From: Paralichthys olivaceus
Taxonomy: Eukaryota; Chordata; Actinopteri; Pleuronectiformes; Paralichthyidae
Direction of reading: 5' to 3'
DNA length: 64,000 nt
Assembly (NCBI RefSeq): GCF_024713975.1
Contig: NC_091107.1
Coordinates: 17,537,501-17,601,500 of the forward strand
The notes below the pieces were generated by a model that did not search any database, was not told where the DNA came from, and saw nothing but the letters and a program-made list of their open reading frames with translations. This document shows positions 1-12,700 of the stretch, piece after piece. Within the stretch, counting starts at the first letter, position 1. Every line of letters begins with the position of its first letter. The translations under genes were made by a program, and so were the position numbers.

Positions 1-686
1 ATTGATTTACTTTTTTGTGAAAAAACTGTACTGTGCGAAAACTGCTTTTCAGTGGATTCTGAATGTGCTTGTCATACACGTCTGGCGATATGAAACCAGC
101 AATCAGTGTTGTAGTTTGATCCAAAGGAAGGTAATGAACCACGGCCTGTTTTATTTTCAAACATCATCAAAGAACAACAGGTTGAAATTGTAAAATTTGT
201 CTTGAGTGCCACTATATGAGACAACTATCATTACCCTTAATCTCTGAGCACATCGGCTGTGATCTGACAAGCCTCTGGGGTAATAGCCAATATTTTAGGG
301 CTTCCATTGTAGACAGCAGAAAACCAGGCCAAGACTCTGTCTTTACAAGACTTTACAAATGCAAATAAACATCCTCCATGATAAAACTGTGACATCCCAG
401 TGTGAGCACTGTCCATCAAAGAAACTCATCCGTCACATCATATCTGACTTTTCACTATTTACACTTGACAGACTCTCACATCATGTCTCACTTCACTGTT
501 TCAAAGAGAAAAACTAAAATTGAAGCAAGAAACACTTCAAGGTGAACCCCACAACCTTTTTCCTTCGCCTGCACATGTACTCACATTATTCTCATCAAAA
601 TCTAATTCAAAGCTATGACAGACTAATGATCAGCAAAATACTGTTCCCTGTCTTTTTGTATTCTCAATGATTTTTCTAATAAGTAG

Positions 687-689
<3 letters not shown>

Positions 690-720
<31 letters not shown>
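690..720. repeat. (AC)n microsatellite
   Basis: About 15 uninterrupted AC dinucleotides. Confidence 0.97.
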
Positions 721-722
<2 letters not shown>

Positions 723-952
723 CTCCTCCGCCTGTCAGAGGTACTCTAAAAAACACTAAGATCAAGACAGGAATCATTTCTACCTGCAGAGGGAAAGTTG
801 ACAAGTTGTCTTGTCAGCAGTTCATTTCTCCAAATCTGCTGGAAAACACACATCTTCAAAAACAGCACTGCTAATATGCACAAACCACAAAGAGAAGTAT
901 TGTTCTTAATCAGCTTGTTTCACTTTATCAGCTCTCTTTGATAGCACTCTCT

Positions 953-953
<1 letters not shown>

Positions 954-1000
<47 letters not shown>
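954..1000. repeat. (CA)n microsatellite
   Basis: About 23 uninterrupted CA dinucleotides. Confidence 0.97.
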
Positions 1001-1002
<2 letters not shown>

Positions 1003-2521
1003 ACAATGCTGGGAAAACAAACACTCTTCTGATCAGCCCTCCTCAGGGCTTTGGGTGCTCTCTGAGAAACCGCTGTCTATCTAGACAAAGTCGACCTGGA
1101 AATTGAACAAAGGCCTGGCTCCTCACTTCACATTGTTATTTAGCAAAGTCTGTCGCAACAAAAGACACGCTGAACAGGATTTTACACACACGCTCGCAAA
1201 AGAGACTCTGCTTTACCACAAACTCCTTCTCATCTTCTCAAAGCAGTGTGGATCTGATTTCGCAGTCAGACAGAGACGTATGAGAGTCTGGCTGTAAGCA
1301 GTAAGTACCACTTGAAACACAACATTAACCATGCCCTGTGAAAGTTTCAGCCATGCCGATAAAGATTTAACCCGCACAATGAATTCAGCCTCTAATTACG
1401 CTTAGTTAAATGCCACATGCTGGGATTTAAATTAGCTACTCAATATTCTCAAGGATGGAGGCTAGGTAATTGCTGCTGACGCTAAATAAATGTAAGAGAG
1501 GGGGGTAAATAATGATTAAGGGTTGGTGGTAGTTGATGAAGTGGCTTGAGACTTAAGAGCTTTAACCGTAACAAGAAATGTAGAGAAACAAGTCTAAAGC
1601 CAAATTCTAAAATCAGCATGGAAACATGCACACAACAATGACTGTTTATAAAGGTGGACGACACATCTTGAGCATCAATGACATGTTTACCAACATAATT
1701 TGGTGTACGTGTTAGCATGCTAATTGTTGCTACTCTTTACTAATTACGATTGAACACAAAAGTAAGGCTGGTGAGAATTGTTCATTTTGCAGGAATTTCA
1801 TTCCTACAAATTATAGATTTGGATTTATTTGTATTACAAGAGGCTCACTGCTCACTAAATGAAATCAGTTGTACAATGTTATGTAATACTAATCAATCTC
1901 AGTGGAAATATTCAGGAAAAGCACAATAAGAGCAAACTGTAAATGTGAGTGTGCAACACATGTAAACATGTCGCTGTAACAACAGTGAAACGCTTCGCAT
2001 TTGTACCGTTAACTACCATTGAAATGGTCTGATGCACAGGACGAGAGCGTGAAGGCCGATACTGAGCGGTGACACGAGCTGTGCTGTATTATGGCTTTTT
2101 AAAGCCCAAGCGCTGACAAGCCCGCACTTTGTTTACGAGACTGCTTCTCTGTTGGAGTGAAAGCGGCGGTCTGATAAGCCACATGTAGCCCTGAACCAAT
2201 GACCTGTGTTAAGGAGGCGTAATTGTCTTTTTACAGCAGGCTGTAAATCTTCGCCTTCCCTCTACCAGTTCACCCCTACAAATGCCAACCAGACTCTGGT
2301 TGCTTAGCAGCAACCGTACTATTCTTTTTTGTTTTGACTGATGGCTGACAAAGTTAGCTCCTATCAGTGCTTGTTGCACAGTGGTCATAACAATAGTAAA
2401 GGATGTCTTACACATTAATATGAATGTTATTATTCATATCATTATGTCTATCTTCATGTGTATCTCGAACGAATTGTGTGCAAGCTGCTGTGTCTTTGTG
2501 TGTATTCACATTTGTACCAAC

Positions 2522-2660
2522 CTGCAGCCATCTGCATGTAACCCGCCAGGGTGCAGATCCTCCTCTCACATCCTCCACTGGGCAGGAAGATGGTGATGAT
2601 AGCCAACAGGGAGCTGACAGCCAGCAGAGCACAGCCGCCTGAACACAGCACTGCACTGGT
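2522..2660 (-). CDS. LHFPL-family tetraspan protein, coding exon 2 (partial gene)
   Basis: Second coding exon of the gene whose first exon is at 31013-31273. On the minus strand it follows a TTAG acceptor (2661-2664), reads in phase 0 from ACC AGT GCA, and is open to a CAG/GTTGGT donor at about 2522; an alternative GTAC donor lies 4 bases further on. It encodes roughly 46 residues: a hydrophobic segment (GGCALLAVSSLLAIITIFLP), a short Cys/Arg loop (CERRIC) and the start of the next membrane helix (LAGYMQMAAG). This matches transmembrane helices 2-3 of the LHFPL family. From memory, the spacing GG..LLA..P.G.C.RR..G.Q..A resembles human LHFPL7/TMEM211 more than LHFPL1-6, so that paralogue is my best guess. 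The remaining exons lie beyond the left edge. The donor is weak, so the exact 3' end is uncertain. Confidence 0.72.
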
Positions 2661-2852
2661 CTAAGAACAAAACACACACACAGAAAATTATTTCATTTGA
2701 GCTCCATTTATTGACTGAAAGTAGAACAAACCCTGCGCTGACTAACAACACTTCCACAGGTGCTTGTACTGTCACACCACCATAGATAAATGTACATATT
2801 TATCTTCTTGTTAAAAAGCTTTGATGGCTCTCCTAAACCAAGTCTGTGTTTT

Positions 2853-2930
2853 GAATAGAATAGAATAGAATCCTGATTGTCATTGTACAAGAGAAACTGT
2901 ACAATGACAGCTGTACAATGAAATTCACCG
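2853..2930. repeat. LINE-tail-like repeat with (GAATA)n
   Basis: A run of GAATA pentamers leads into a stretch like the 3' tail of fish L2-type LINEs (pentamer, a short T-rich segment, then GTCATTGTACA). A related (GAATA)n tail occurs at 37258. The assignment is from memory of teleost repeats. Confidence 0.45.
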
Positions 2931-3196
2931 TGTCAGAGGGCCAAGAGCAACTGTGTCCGTGTGCACTGCCATCTTTGGAAAACTGGATCGGTCAGATTGT
3001 ATAATCTCACAGTCAACCACTCAAACAGGTTAATGGCTCTCTCAGCTGGAAAACAGCAGTCCATGGCCAAACAACAGGACACTGTCCCTTTTCATTACAT
3101 CTTCACTTAATCACACACAGAGGAGCACAACCAAGGTAGAGGAAGGACCTTTACACACACAAACGATAGATTCATTCACAAATCTTCGGATTGTAT

Positions 3197-3852
3197 GAGG
3201 GCGTTTGTGCAAATGAAAGTCCACACCCAGGTTCATCTGGTTAGTTTAGTGAGCATACAATTTATGAGCTGCATGATATACATACATCCTGTCACCAGTA
3301 GCTACGTGGGCTGCTTCTAACTATACATGACACTGATTGGTTTGCAGACGAGCGTAAGTCTGATGTCACTGTGTTTTCAGTTCAGCAGGTAAATTCAAGA
3401 TAACTTTATAATCACTGACGGGTATTGTGCAGCCTGCAGAAGTGAGACAGTGAGACATTTAAAAGGCTGAAGGCAGCAGGGATATACGACTTTTTAAATC
3501 TGTTCAGTTCTTGACAGATTCACTCTACAGCCAGACAGAAGTAGCAAACATTTTCCAAATAGTGGGGGATAAGAAGATTTTTTTGGCCCTTCTTCTATTG
3601 TTTAATGCTGTCTCAACTTCCTGCAGTTGGTTTGAAACTCCAAACCATCCCAAAAAATGTTTTCTCACTGCAAACAATCTGAACTCATGGTTCAGTTTGA
3701 TCCAGACCGAGACAACCTCCTTTGGTCGGAGTAAATTTCGGTCCATCGGGCTGGACTTTTGTCCGAGGCACCTTTCACACCTGATATTTTGGTTCCCACT
3801 ATACTGAAAAGTCAAAGGGACCCGACCAAACAAGGTAGGTGTGAAAGCAACC
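3197..3852. mobile_element. Non-autonomous DNA transposon, copy A
   Basis: This interval and 22268-22770 are two diverged copies of one element. Shared blocks include GAGGGCGTTT near the start, a central GATTGGTT segment, GTTCTGAGGCAC/GTCCGAGGCACC, and the right end CCAAACAA..AGGTGTGAAAGCA. In copy B the outer ends pair as imperfect inverted repeats (14 of 17 bases). No transposase ORF is visible. The superfamily is not assigned. Confidence 0.65.
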
Positions 3853-4638
3853 ATTATAAATGCATACTGGTAAATTGGTACAGGCAGGTAGCATATTTAC
3901 TTCTCCAGTCGTGAGTAAGTTATTTACAGTGTCCTGTGAGAGTCAAAACTAAACTGTCCTCTTGCTCTGCTCTTGCAGAGACTTCTGGGTGTGAACATTC
4001 CTGGACAGCTAAGTCTGAAAGTATGTTCAGCATAAGAGTTTGTGTCGCTGTAGGTGTGTTTCCCACAACCTGTGTGTCTTAGTGGTGCTGTTTCATCTGC
4101 ATTGACTCTCTTAACACATTCTGCACAACAAAATGTAAAATGCGTCCGCGGACGAGCCCAGCACACTAACACAGTCAGAAAACAGTGGCACAATAGTGAT
4201 TAGCATGCAGGCGGGGGCGATAAGAGAGAAATGTCTAACATGCGCGAGGGAATTACAGCCCTTAAACACGTGTCATTCTGCATGTCCCTGATGTGAGTGA
4301 CATGAATGGAGGTGGGATGAAAGCAGAGCGATTTCCATGCCTGACAGAAGATTTAATTAGCTTGTTCTGGGTGTTTGGCAAAGAGGGGAGCTGGGAAATA
4401 TTGAAGTGTTATGATGGTGGTGGCAATGACGATGATTATTCTTTTGACCTTTATTTGTCCAGGTTTGCTGGGTTACAGATCAGCACCATGAGGACTAGTG
4501 TGTGACAGTTAAACGAGGAAAGAACATGTGCAGAATAAGAACAGCTCTTTCAGGAAAGAAAGATTATGAGTTTAATTTGATTAAATTTACTAATCATAAA
4601 TTATTATTCAGTCAGCATTTCTCACTTGTTACATTTGC

Positions 4639-4885
4639 CTCTTAATGGTAAATGGACTGTATTTATTTTGGAGTGTATTTATTCCGGTCTTATCGACCAC
4701 TAAGGGCTTTACAGTGCAAGTCACATTCACCCATTCATGCAGCTCTTCAATACGCAGGGCTTTTTCTATCACACCGTTCATTAAATGTTTGGGGCAGATT
4801 GGAGGAGCAGCAGATCGAACCACCAACCTTCAGGTTAGTGGACGACCCTCTCCGCCTCCTGAGAGCCAGAGCAGCCCAATGGCAA
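4639..4885 (+). repeat. Old interspersed teleost repeat (GGTAAATGGACTGTATTTAT family)
   Basis: Begins with the recognisable motif GGTAAATGGACTGTATTTAT, followed by TCGACCACTAAGGGCTTTACA, CACATTCACCCATTCA, and a region reading GATCGAACCACCAACCTTC. I recognise this order as a very common teleost repeat whose end is tRNA-like. The copy is degraded. A fragment of what looks like the same family is at 40325-40440. Confidence 0.6.
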
Positions 4886-7678
4886 ATGGCTGCTAGAATT
4901 GGAACCAATGTAAGCTTCATTAACAGCCAGGAAACAGCAGACAGAGAAACAGGCAAGTGGGAGTTCTCTGCAGTCAAAATACTTTTTAAGCTCGAAAAGA
5001 TTTAGTGTTTAAAATAATTAATAGGGGTTATGCCTAAATGAAATCAATTTGATGAACACTTTGTTCTGTTCGGTGACAAAATATTTGGGGCAGCAACACA
5101 ATCATAATTTTGCCTTTACAGACGATTTAAAAAAGTTCCATCAATGTAATCAGTTTCATGGCCTAAGGAGTCATGTTCCCTTGTTATTTCCTGATAAAAT
5201 ATGCAGATAAAAGATCTGGAGATGATTCCACAACTCATTAGGAAAGTGACTGCACCATATTTACCTAATTTACGATCAGAGCTCATATTATGATGGAGAG
5301 TGACTATATTCCATGCATAAACTGAGACAATTCAAAGTAGATAGAGATATAATGGTTCTTTTGTATCGCTCCTTTGATGAGTGTTCTAACTTTTTGTGTC
5401 TTTGCCCGGTATTTTCATTTTCCTCCCAAGTGGCGAGGAAAGGACGGTCGATTAGCAGAGATTGCGACACCCTCTGCAGTGTATAAGTAGTACCAGAATT
5501 GTGCCACTAATAAGCTTAGAAAGTGTGTGATTATTTTTTCTAGCTTATTTCAAATTATACTTTTCGATACTAACAATAACAATACTTGCTTTTCTTGTTA
5601 AACAAGAAAAGCGGTCAGAGAAGCCGTGTACTTGAAGATACAGAAAAGCCATTAGCTCCTGTGGTCTTTGTTCTTCCTTCCTTTCCACGGGAATGATATT
5701 CATGTATGCAGAGGAATGTCTCCTTTCCGTGCGCTGCTTGATCTTGGCGTGCCTCGTGGGCTCTCAGTGTGCAGCCTACCTCCCACCCTGCTGTTCTCAA
5801 TTCACTGTGACACATTAAAGGTACATCATGTCTCATATAGGGGGAGTGGAGGTGGAGAGGGGCACAGTTATGTTCAATTCTATAAGGTGCGCTTCCACCA
5901 AACAATGAAAGACACATAATAATTGCAATGTAGTCAGTTGAGTTAATTTAAGATGATTAGCATATATATATATATATTTGAACTTTGCTGTACTTGGTTA
6001 AAAATCTAAATGTAGCCAATGTGTGTATTCTGTCCATTCCTCGGTCGATTAATTATCTGCAAGCAGTAATAGATTTACACCACATTTTCCGTGTGCCATT
6101 TAAAAACAGCCTGGGAGACTAATAAAGGCTATCGGAGCTTTACACAGCTTCTTTTACACAAAACAAAACATTGTGGTTAATGGTGTCACAATTAATCAGC
6201 TCACAGCGACGCGTGTGTGTTCAGATGAAACAAACTCAATCATCGTCAGGTTTTACAAGTTCTACTGCTTAGTCGAAAATGAGCTGCTAACAGCAGTGGT
6301 GCTTTTAGTGAGTCTTCCTAAATAGATCGTAATTAAGAGTGAACAACTGGTGGAGCCACTGCAGCCGCTGGAGACGGAGGGGAAAAGTGCATGGGTTGAA
6401 ACAATTGAAAATAGTGGAGGGGAGAAAAATAAGTTTCTTTGGCGGACGACAGAATGAGACGGTGGATTTGTTGTAATCTTTGTCTTTCTCCCCACTGCGA
6501 TTTGAAAACTCGATTTGAGAATAATCCACTCAGGATATTGTGACCTAAGGTGTACTGAGGCACAAAGACGCAACTTTTACAACACAACCATAATTAATAA
6601 CTTGTGGACTTGACCCACAACCGCCATTTAATCCCATAATAAAGTGGCCTGGAGCAGCCTTTAATATAACCATACAAGTGTTACCCTGCTGATAAAACTG
6701 AAGGCCTCAGGCGCTGATACACATATAAGACTACCTGGCTCTCTCATAAAGACACTTTATTGGTTTCCCACAATATATGGTCCCGAAACCTGAGCCTGAT
6801 GGACACCGACACAAAAAAAGCCGGCTCTGGATAATAATAAGACAGTCAGAGGGGGACTCTTTTTGATTTCCAATTACATTAAGGAAGTAAGGGATTACAC
6901 TGTACGGGCCAATGAAATTTCATTGTCTCCTCAATTGGGAGTTACAAGACGGAGACGGCGAGGCATGTCTCATTAAACGCACTTTGCTTTTCTAAGCCGA
7001 GACAGAATGGCTAAATGTTTCAGCGCGGCGCAGTGAAAAATGAAGTTTTCTCTCTTCGGCTGTGCCAGGAAGAGAGAGGCGGTTAATGCTCAGCACCAGC
7101 CCTTGACAGAAATAACCCCACCACTTTACAACCCAATGCCTCGCTTTTATGGAGGACAAGGGGTGAAGCTCGCAGCTCCACCAATGAGCAGACGTGACGT
7201 GTTTGCCTTATTGCTGGATGGACTCTTTCTGTGCCTGGACTGATCTGCCAGCTGCACGCAACTGCCGGCTCGTCCGCCGCCTGCTGTCCTCGGCCCCCCC
7301 ATCACTGACCAGCATTCAGCGGCTTGAGAGCCTGGTGGTCACACTTAAGCATCAGCCTCAACATGTTCAGCCTTTAGGAGCCCATTAGCACTGTAATGTG
7401 GCTTCCTGCAACATCTCCGAACCACCAGAGAAGTCTCTCACACACACACATACACACATTATCAGCGGAGATTTAATCTGTCTTCTGCTCTTTCTCTAAA
7501 CTGTTTCCATTCCTCCGTCTGCTCCGTCTCATGACTTTGACATCTTTCAGAGGACTCCCGAAGACACTAATATTAAAAGGAACCCCCCCCTCCCACCTTT
7601 ATACTAATGTGCTGCATAAGATACATCCTCTTCATTGATCTTCACTGGGAGGAAACTGGGAGAGGGAGTATCTAAGGA

Positions 7679-7717
7679 TGTGTGTGTGTGTGTGTGTGTG
7701 TGTGTCTGTGTGTGTGC
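7679..7717. repeat. (TG)n microsatellite
   Basis: TG dinucleotides with one interruption (TGTC). Confidence 0.95.
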
Positions 7718-8569
7718 GATGGCCCCCGTGAACGGCTGACGAAGCTGTGTGTCCACAGTTAATACGAGATGAAGAGGAGATGAGGGAGTGGGGGGGGGGC
7801 GGAGATTAATCGCCTGACAAGTGGATGGAGTGTCCATTTGTGCCGCGGGGACAGGCTGCAGATAGGATGTGACATTCAGGAGCACCTGAGAAGACATGGG
7901 AGCGCACATTGTTCCCTCTCCAACACACACACACAGGGTCGAACAGACGAGTCACTTAATATTGTCATACAGACACAAACCTTATAAAATAAAATCATCT
8001 GTTGTTTAGTGGACTTCCTAGATAATTGGTGCTCGCAGCAACACACCCCCGCTAACGCAGCTCTTTCTGAGGTTTGAACACAGGTCTGAATGTTTCTTAG
8101 CATGCTAACATTGGGTAATTAGCACTAAACTGAAAGTGCAGCTCGGGTTTGCAGTTGTTTGGTCATAAATAAAGTATTGCTTAAATCGATTATGGGCTGA
8201 TTATGACTCAAGAGAACTAGAAATGAAACCTTTGCAGTCTTAAATATTCAATGTGTTTTAACTTATTAAAGGTTTCAACTTAGAAGCACATATTAATTGG
8301 CACAATTATGAAATTTTCTTCATGTGAGGGCAGCATCATAATTATACTTTAATAATGCCATTGTAAAATGAGAGTGTAAAACCTGATTAGCATCATATAT
8401 TTATTCTATGGGCGTGTGTTGTTGTTACTGTCAATGCTGCATTATTTCATGTTTCAAGTTTAATTTTATTACATCAATTAAACATGTGTAAATGTTTATT
8501 AATACAATATGTAATTGAGTTAAAGGCCATGATGTTATGATCAATCTTTTTTTATTTATATTTTTATGT

Positions 8570-8645
8570 TAGGTGTAGAGCAAGGTGGTATAGGGGCAGG
8601 ATTGTCACCACACAAGGGGGTGTGGGGTTAACTCCTATTTTAGTG
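8570..8645 (+). repeat. Possible tRNA-derived SINE fragment
   Basis: GAGCAAGGTGGTATAGGGGCAG, then ATTGTCACCACAC and GGGGTTAACTCCT, resembles a degraded A-box/B-box head seen in fish repeats of the type GGTGGCGCAGTGGT..CCTCACA..GGGTTCGAATCC. Too decayed to be certain. Confidence 0.35.
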
Positions 8646-10460
8646 GACAACTCAAACACCTGAGAGAGGAGGAGTGCATTAGCAACTGGGGGTGGCCAGA
8701 AGGAGACAGCAACCCAGAGCACAGAGTCTTTTCCACAACACTACTTTGCTATGTGCACACTGCACTGGGACACTTCCCGATCACTTCTAAACTGAAACCA
8801 TATGACAGTGCCTGAGCCGGTTGAGCTCACAGCCTGGCGTGGTTAAAGGGGACGCCCTACAGACCGTGTTGTCGTAAATATGCCAGGAAGTTTGGCTGAA
8901 AAGCTTGAGCCATCCATAACCTCCCTCATCAGATAGCCTGCCTGCACATACACAAGTGAAGCATACGACCCACGAGCACTGCAGGGACTGGATTAAATGT
9001 TACCAGGTGAATGTGAAGGAGATAGGGAGGAGAATAGGCCTAGCATTTAATAGTAGTGAGCCAGGTGGAGTTCAGATCGTCTCATGACAATAACAGTTGT
9101 ATTTGTATGTGCTTTCAATGTATTTCCAATACATCAGACTTGGGTTAAACCTTTGATCAGATGCTGTGACCTTGACCTTTGATGGATTTGAAAAAACAAC
9201 AGGGGAGGTACTGACCACTATTGGATTTAACAAAGTAAACAAAGGCCAACAAGCAGTAGCACATCTCTTCTGACATATTGAATGAAACTTTTTCTATTCA
9301 TACACAATCTCATCTTTATCACATCAGTTTCATGGGGAGTTTTTTCACATTCATCACTGTGATGTCTCACAAAGATACATTTCAGGTTTCATCGTGTGAG
9401 GCGGCATCATCACATGTGCAAAGTACATCAAACCCCAGCAGCCCTTCAAAAGCACTCAGCCCAAGACTTGCAAACAGAAGTTTGATGTTTACTGGCTTCA
9501 TCTCAGTTCATACAGCTTCTATATTTCTAGTACGACAGCAACATATATTTATTCAGCTTAAAAACTTTGAGTCCTACAAGGAAACTCCAAATGTGACTTT
9601 CAGAAATGATGCGACGGTGAGGTACAGTAGTTTACATAAGGTCAAGTGCCAGCTTTAATGCCGTTATGTAGAGGCAGATGTGAAGAATTTAATGGCATTA
9701 AAATTAATAATTTAAAAATGGAATCCTTCAATAATTTAAACGCTGTGCTCAAAGGCACTGCTTTTTGCATTTCAGCAGATTTTTGAACCAGTGTGTAAAC
9801 AAGACAACTTTCTGCTTTATTCTCACAATAACATACTTAAACCTTGTGGTAATTTACTCCTGATTCTTGCTCTGAGAAATGCCACACAAACAACCTGGAA
9901 TATCTTTAAATACTGTTATCTTCATATAATATCTAACACACACCCTCCATTCTGTTTGGTAAAAGGATTGTGATATACATTAATGTATCAGTCACTTTCT
10001 CTCAGTCTGCCCACTATGAGCCAAGTCTCACAGTAACAGTAGAAAGCCCCTCTGTGTCATTAGAGGCCCAGTGTTTTCTTGCAGGGAGCCACACAGGACG
10101 CTCCCTACTGCACTGTAATGCTTTAATGTGGTGTTAAGTCTTTGGTGTCATGTTAAATGAAAACACAGTGAGAATTTCTCATACAGGCAAGAGCATCGCT
10201 TTTGGCACGGCTCAATGACCTTGGGGGGAATGTCATTTATCCTATCACCCACAAACTGCTGTTATGAGTTTTGCTCCAACTGTTCCAAGAGGAAAATTCA
10301 CTGCTCTGATAGAAAAGACTGTGGAACTGAAGAGCGTAAATACTAGACGTAAAAGTGATTTTGTTCTAATGGAGCGGAGAAAAAGTTCAGACAGGAAGAC
10401 TTTTCTTGCTTCAAGGTCCAGTGTGGGAGGAAAGGAAAGGAAGGAGGGAAGGAAACTATT

Positions 10461-10790
10461 GGCAGAAATTTAGTGTAGAATAATCCTCATGATATTTGCA
10501 CGAGTTTGTTTCATCTAAATTGTATCAATTATAGTTTTCTTTACCCCATAAAAGGCCTTTTATATTTAAATACTTTATATTTACATCAAGGGGAACTGGA
10601 ACGGAGGCTGCCATGTTTTTTACATTAGTCCAGACTGGACAAACTAAACACCTTTTGAGTTTTTATAACAACTGAAGTTAACCACAGGTTCTCTTTTATG
10701 TTTGGAAGGAGAGGGTGTGGTGAGGGGTGTTCAGCTGCAACATGCAATTTCAACACTAGATATCACAAAATTCTACACACTGTACCTTTA
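10461..10790 (-). mobile_element. MITE-like element, copy 1
   Basis: Copy, in the opposite orientation, of the element at 50075-50439. Shared blocks include TTTCTTTACCC, AATACTTTATATTTACATCA, GCCGCCATG/GCTGCCATG, CAGACTGGACAAA, TCAGCTGCAACA and the end TACACACTG. The left terminus is diverged. No coding capacity. Confidence 0.75.
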
Positions 10791-10928
10791 AGTCTCATGC
10801 ACAGTTCACGGTATCTCTATAGGCTCTACCAGCTCATTCTCTCTTTTCCTCCAATCACAAACTGACACTCTCAGCTTGAGCCTGTAAGCTGTCAAACTTT
10901 AAAATGTTCTCTCTCCCTCTTGTCTTTC

Positions 10929-11390
10929 AAGATTCAAGATTCAAGGGTTTATTGTCATATGCACAACAATTACATTTAGCAGCTGCTGGCAATGAAATGC
11001 TTGAGTCCCAAGCTCCCCTCTAGCCTCTCCAGATGGCAGCAGGCAGAACAGTATATGGTTTGGGTGAATGGGGTCTTTAATGATCCGGTTGTTCTTCTTC
11101 CTACACCGCTGAGTGTAGAGGTACTCCATGGATGGCAGCTCCGTCCTGGTAATGTGCTCAGCAGACTTCACCACCCTCTGCTGAGCCTTGCGGTTCAGGG
11201 CGGTGTAGCTGCCATACCAGGCGGTGATGCAGCCAATCAGGATACTCTCAATGGTGCACCTGTAAAAGCTGCACAGAATCCTGGGATCCATGTTGAGCCT
11301 CCGCAGCCTTGCGGAGGAAGAAGAGCTGCTGTCTGGCGGTCTTTGTGATGGAGTCTGTGTGGTGAGTCCAGGTCAGGTCATTCAGCTGTC
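10929..11390 (-). mobile_element. Truncated non-LTR retrotransposon (LINE) 3' end
   Basis: The minus strand encodes the C-terminal end of a LINE reverse-transcriptase polyprotein: MDPRILCSFYRCTIES, then CITAWYGSYTALNRKAQQ and KDPIHPNHILFCLLPSG. This block is very common in teleost L2-type elements. An upstream piece (LTWTHHTDSITKTARQ, RQQLFFLRKL) lies in another frame, so the copy is frameshifted and 5'-truncated. At its 3' end are two short GATTCAAGATTCAAG repeats and TTTATTGTCATATGCAC. It is not a host gene. Confidence 0.85.
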
Positions 11391-12411
11391 AGTTCAGTAC
11401 CGTGATCACTGAGTGATCCACCTCTACCCCTGCATCACCTCAACTCTGGATACCAGATCATCTCCCTTCTAACCGTCCAATCAGAAGCCTTCATCAGACG
11501 TCCCATCTTCATCACCACCACCAGTGTCTAGACTCTGTGGTTCATATGACAGCTTCTGTGGTGTTCTACTTCCTGCTGGGGGCTAAGAGCCAAAGTCTAT
11601 TCCTCCTGTTCTCAATATATTACATTTCATTCTAATTTATGCATTGTCATCTGTTTCTTCTGATTGAAATGTATCTGTTACTTACATCTATTTTCCTTGT
11701 TCTTGTCTGTTTTGATATGTTGTGTTTCAACTCTGGTTGAATAAAGGTTTAAAATGTTTTTTTTTTAAATGAGCCCATACAGGAAACATCCCCACATATC
11801 AGAGACACGGAAACACAGAAAGGCATGCAGTGTCCGTGCTGTGCGCTGATGTTTGATTTGGATCACAGTTCAGGGCAGGAAGTTTCCTCAGAGTCATCTG
11901 AGGCTCCACAACCTGTTTCTTTTTCTTTCTCCCGCTCCTTTCAAGTGGACTGAACTTACCAACCAAACATTTTGTGTGTTACTGCTTTAAGAGTCATTCA
12001 TAAAGCTTTTTAGCGCTGAGACAGGGGAGAGGAAGTCCAACCGAAACAAAAAAACTCAGCAATTATGAAAAAGCATATATATGATGGCAGAGTTAATATG
12101 AATCCAATCTGCTCACCAACAAATCCAAACAATACAGTGACACCAGAGATGGAAAGCACAGTTTGAAGCACCAATGAGTGGAATAGAGCATCTGTCAGAG
12201 TTATTAATGAAACCAAAAACAACCACATTTTTAAATTAGCTGAAATCTGTCCATGATAAGTGCTGCAATGTAGCAGTGGCCTGGTCCATAACCACAGCCT
12301 GGGGACTGCAGGGTCTTCAATAGTGACAAACTTTGTTGCCCAATGAGCTGAAGCTGTCGTCAAGAGCTTGCTACTCACAAACTTCACTCTGACTGCAACC
12401 AATGCAATGTC

Positions 12412-12700
12412 TTGAATCCTGGTTTGGGCCGAGTCTATCTGTGTGGAGTTTGCATGTTCTCCCTGTGTCTGTGGGTTTTCCTTCACAGTCCAGAGACATG
12501 CACATGGGTTGGGTTAACTGGAGACTCTAAATTGACCGTAGATTTAAATGTGAGTTTAAATGTTTTTGTTGTTAGCCCTGTGTCGATCTGTCAAAGGTTT
12601 ACCCCGCCTCTCACCAATTGTCAGCAGGGTTTGGCTTCATGGGATGGATGGATGGATGGATGGATGGATGGATGGATGGATGGATGGATGGATGGAAGGG
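12412..12700 (+). repeat. Interspersed repeat with (GGAT)n tail
   Basis: Contains GTGTGGAGTTTGCATGTTCT, GTGGGTTTTCC, CAGTCCAGAGACATGCA, GACTCTAAATTGACCGTAG and TACCCCGCCTCTCACC, in the order I know from an abundant vertebrate, especially teleost, retroposon. It ends in about 14 GGAT units (12642-12696), the usual tail of that repeat. No ORF; a fossil copy. Confidence 0.75.

Larger units (their letters stand above)
1..2521 (-). other. Intron 2 of the LHFPL-like gene (part)
   Basis: Sequence downstream of exon 2 on the minus strand. It contains two CA microsatellites and no recognisable exon. The next exon of the gene must lie left of position 1 or be too short or diverged for me to see. Confidence 0.5.

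Noticed and set aside
10941..11291. 116-codon minus-strand ORF as a host gene
   Set aside because: It is the C-terminal end of a LINE reverse transcriptase with a frameshift and truncation.
12010..12486. 158-codon minus-strand ORF with two hydrophobic stretches
   Set aside because: Its 5' part overlaps an interspersed repeat, there is no recognisable domain, and the hydrophobic runs come from T-rich DNA.
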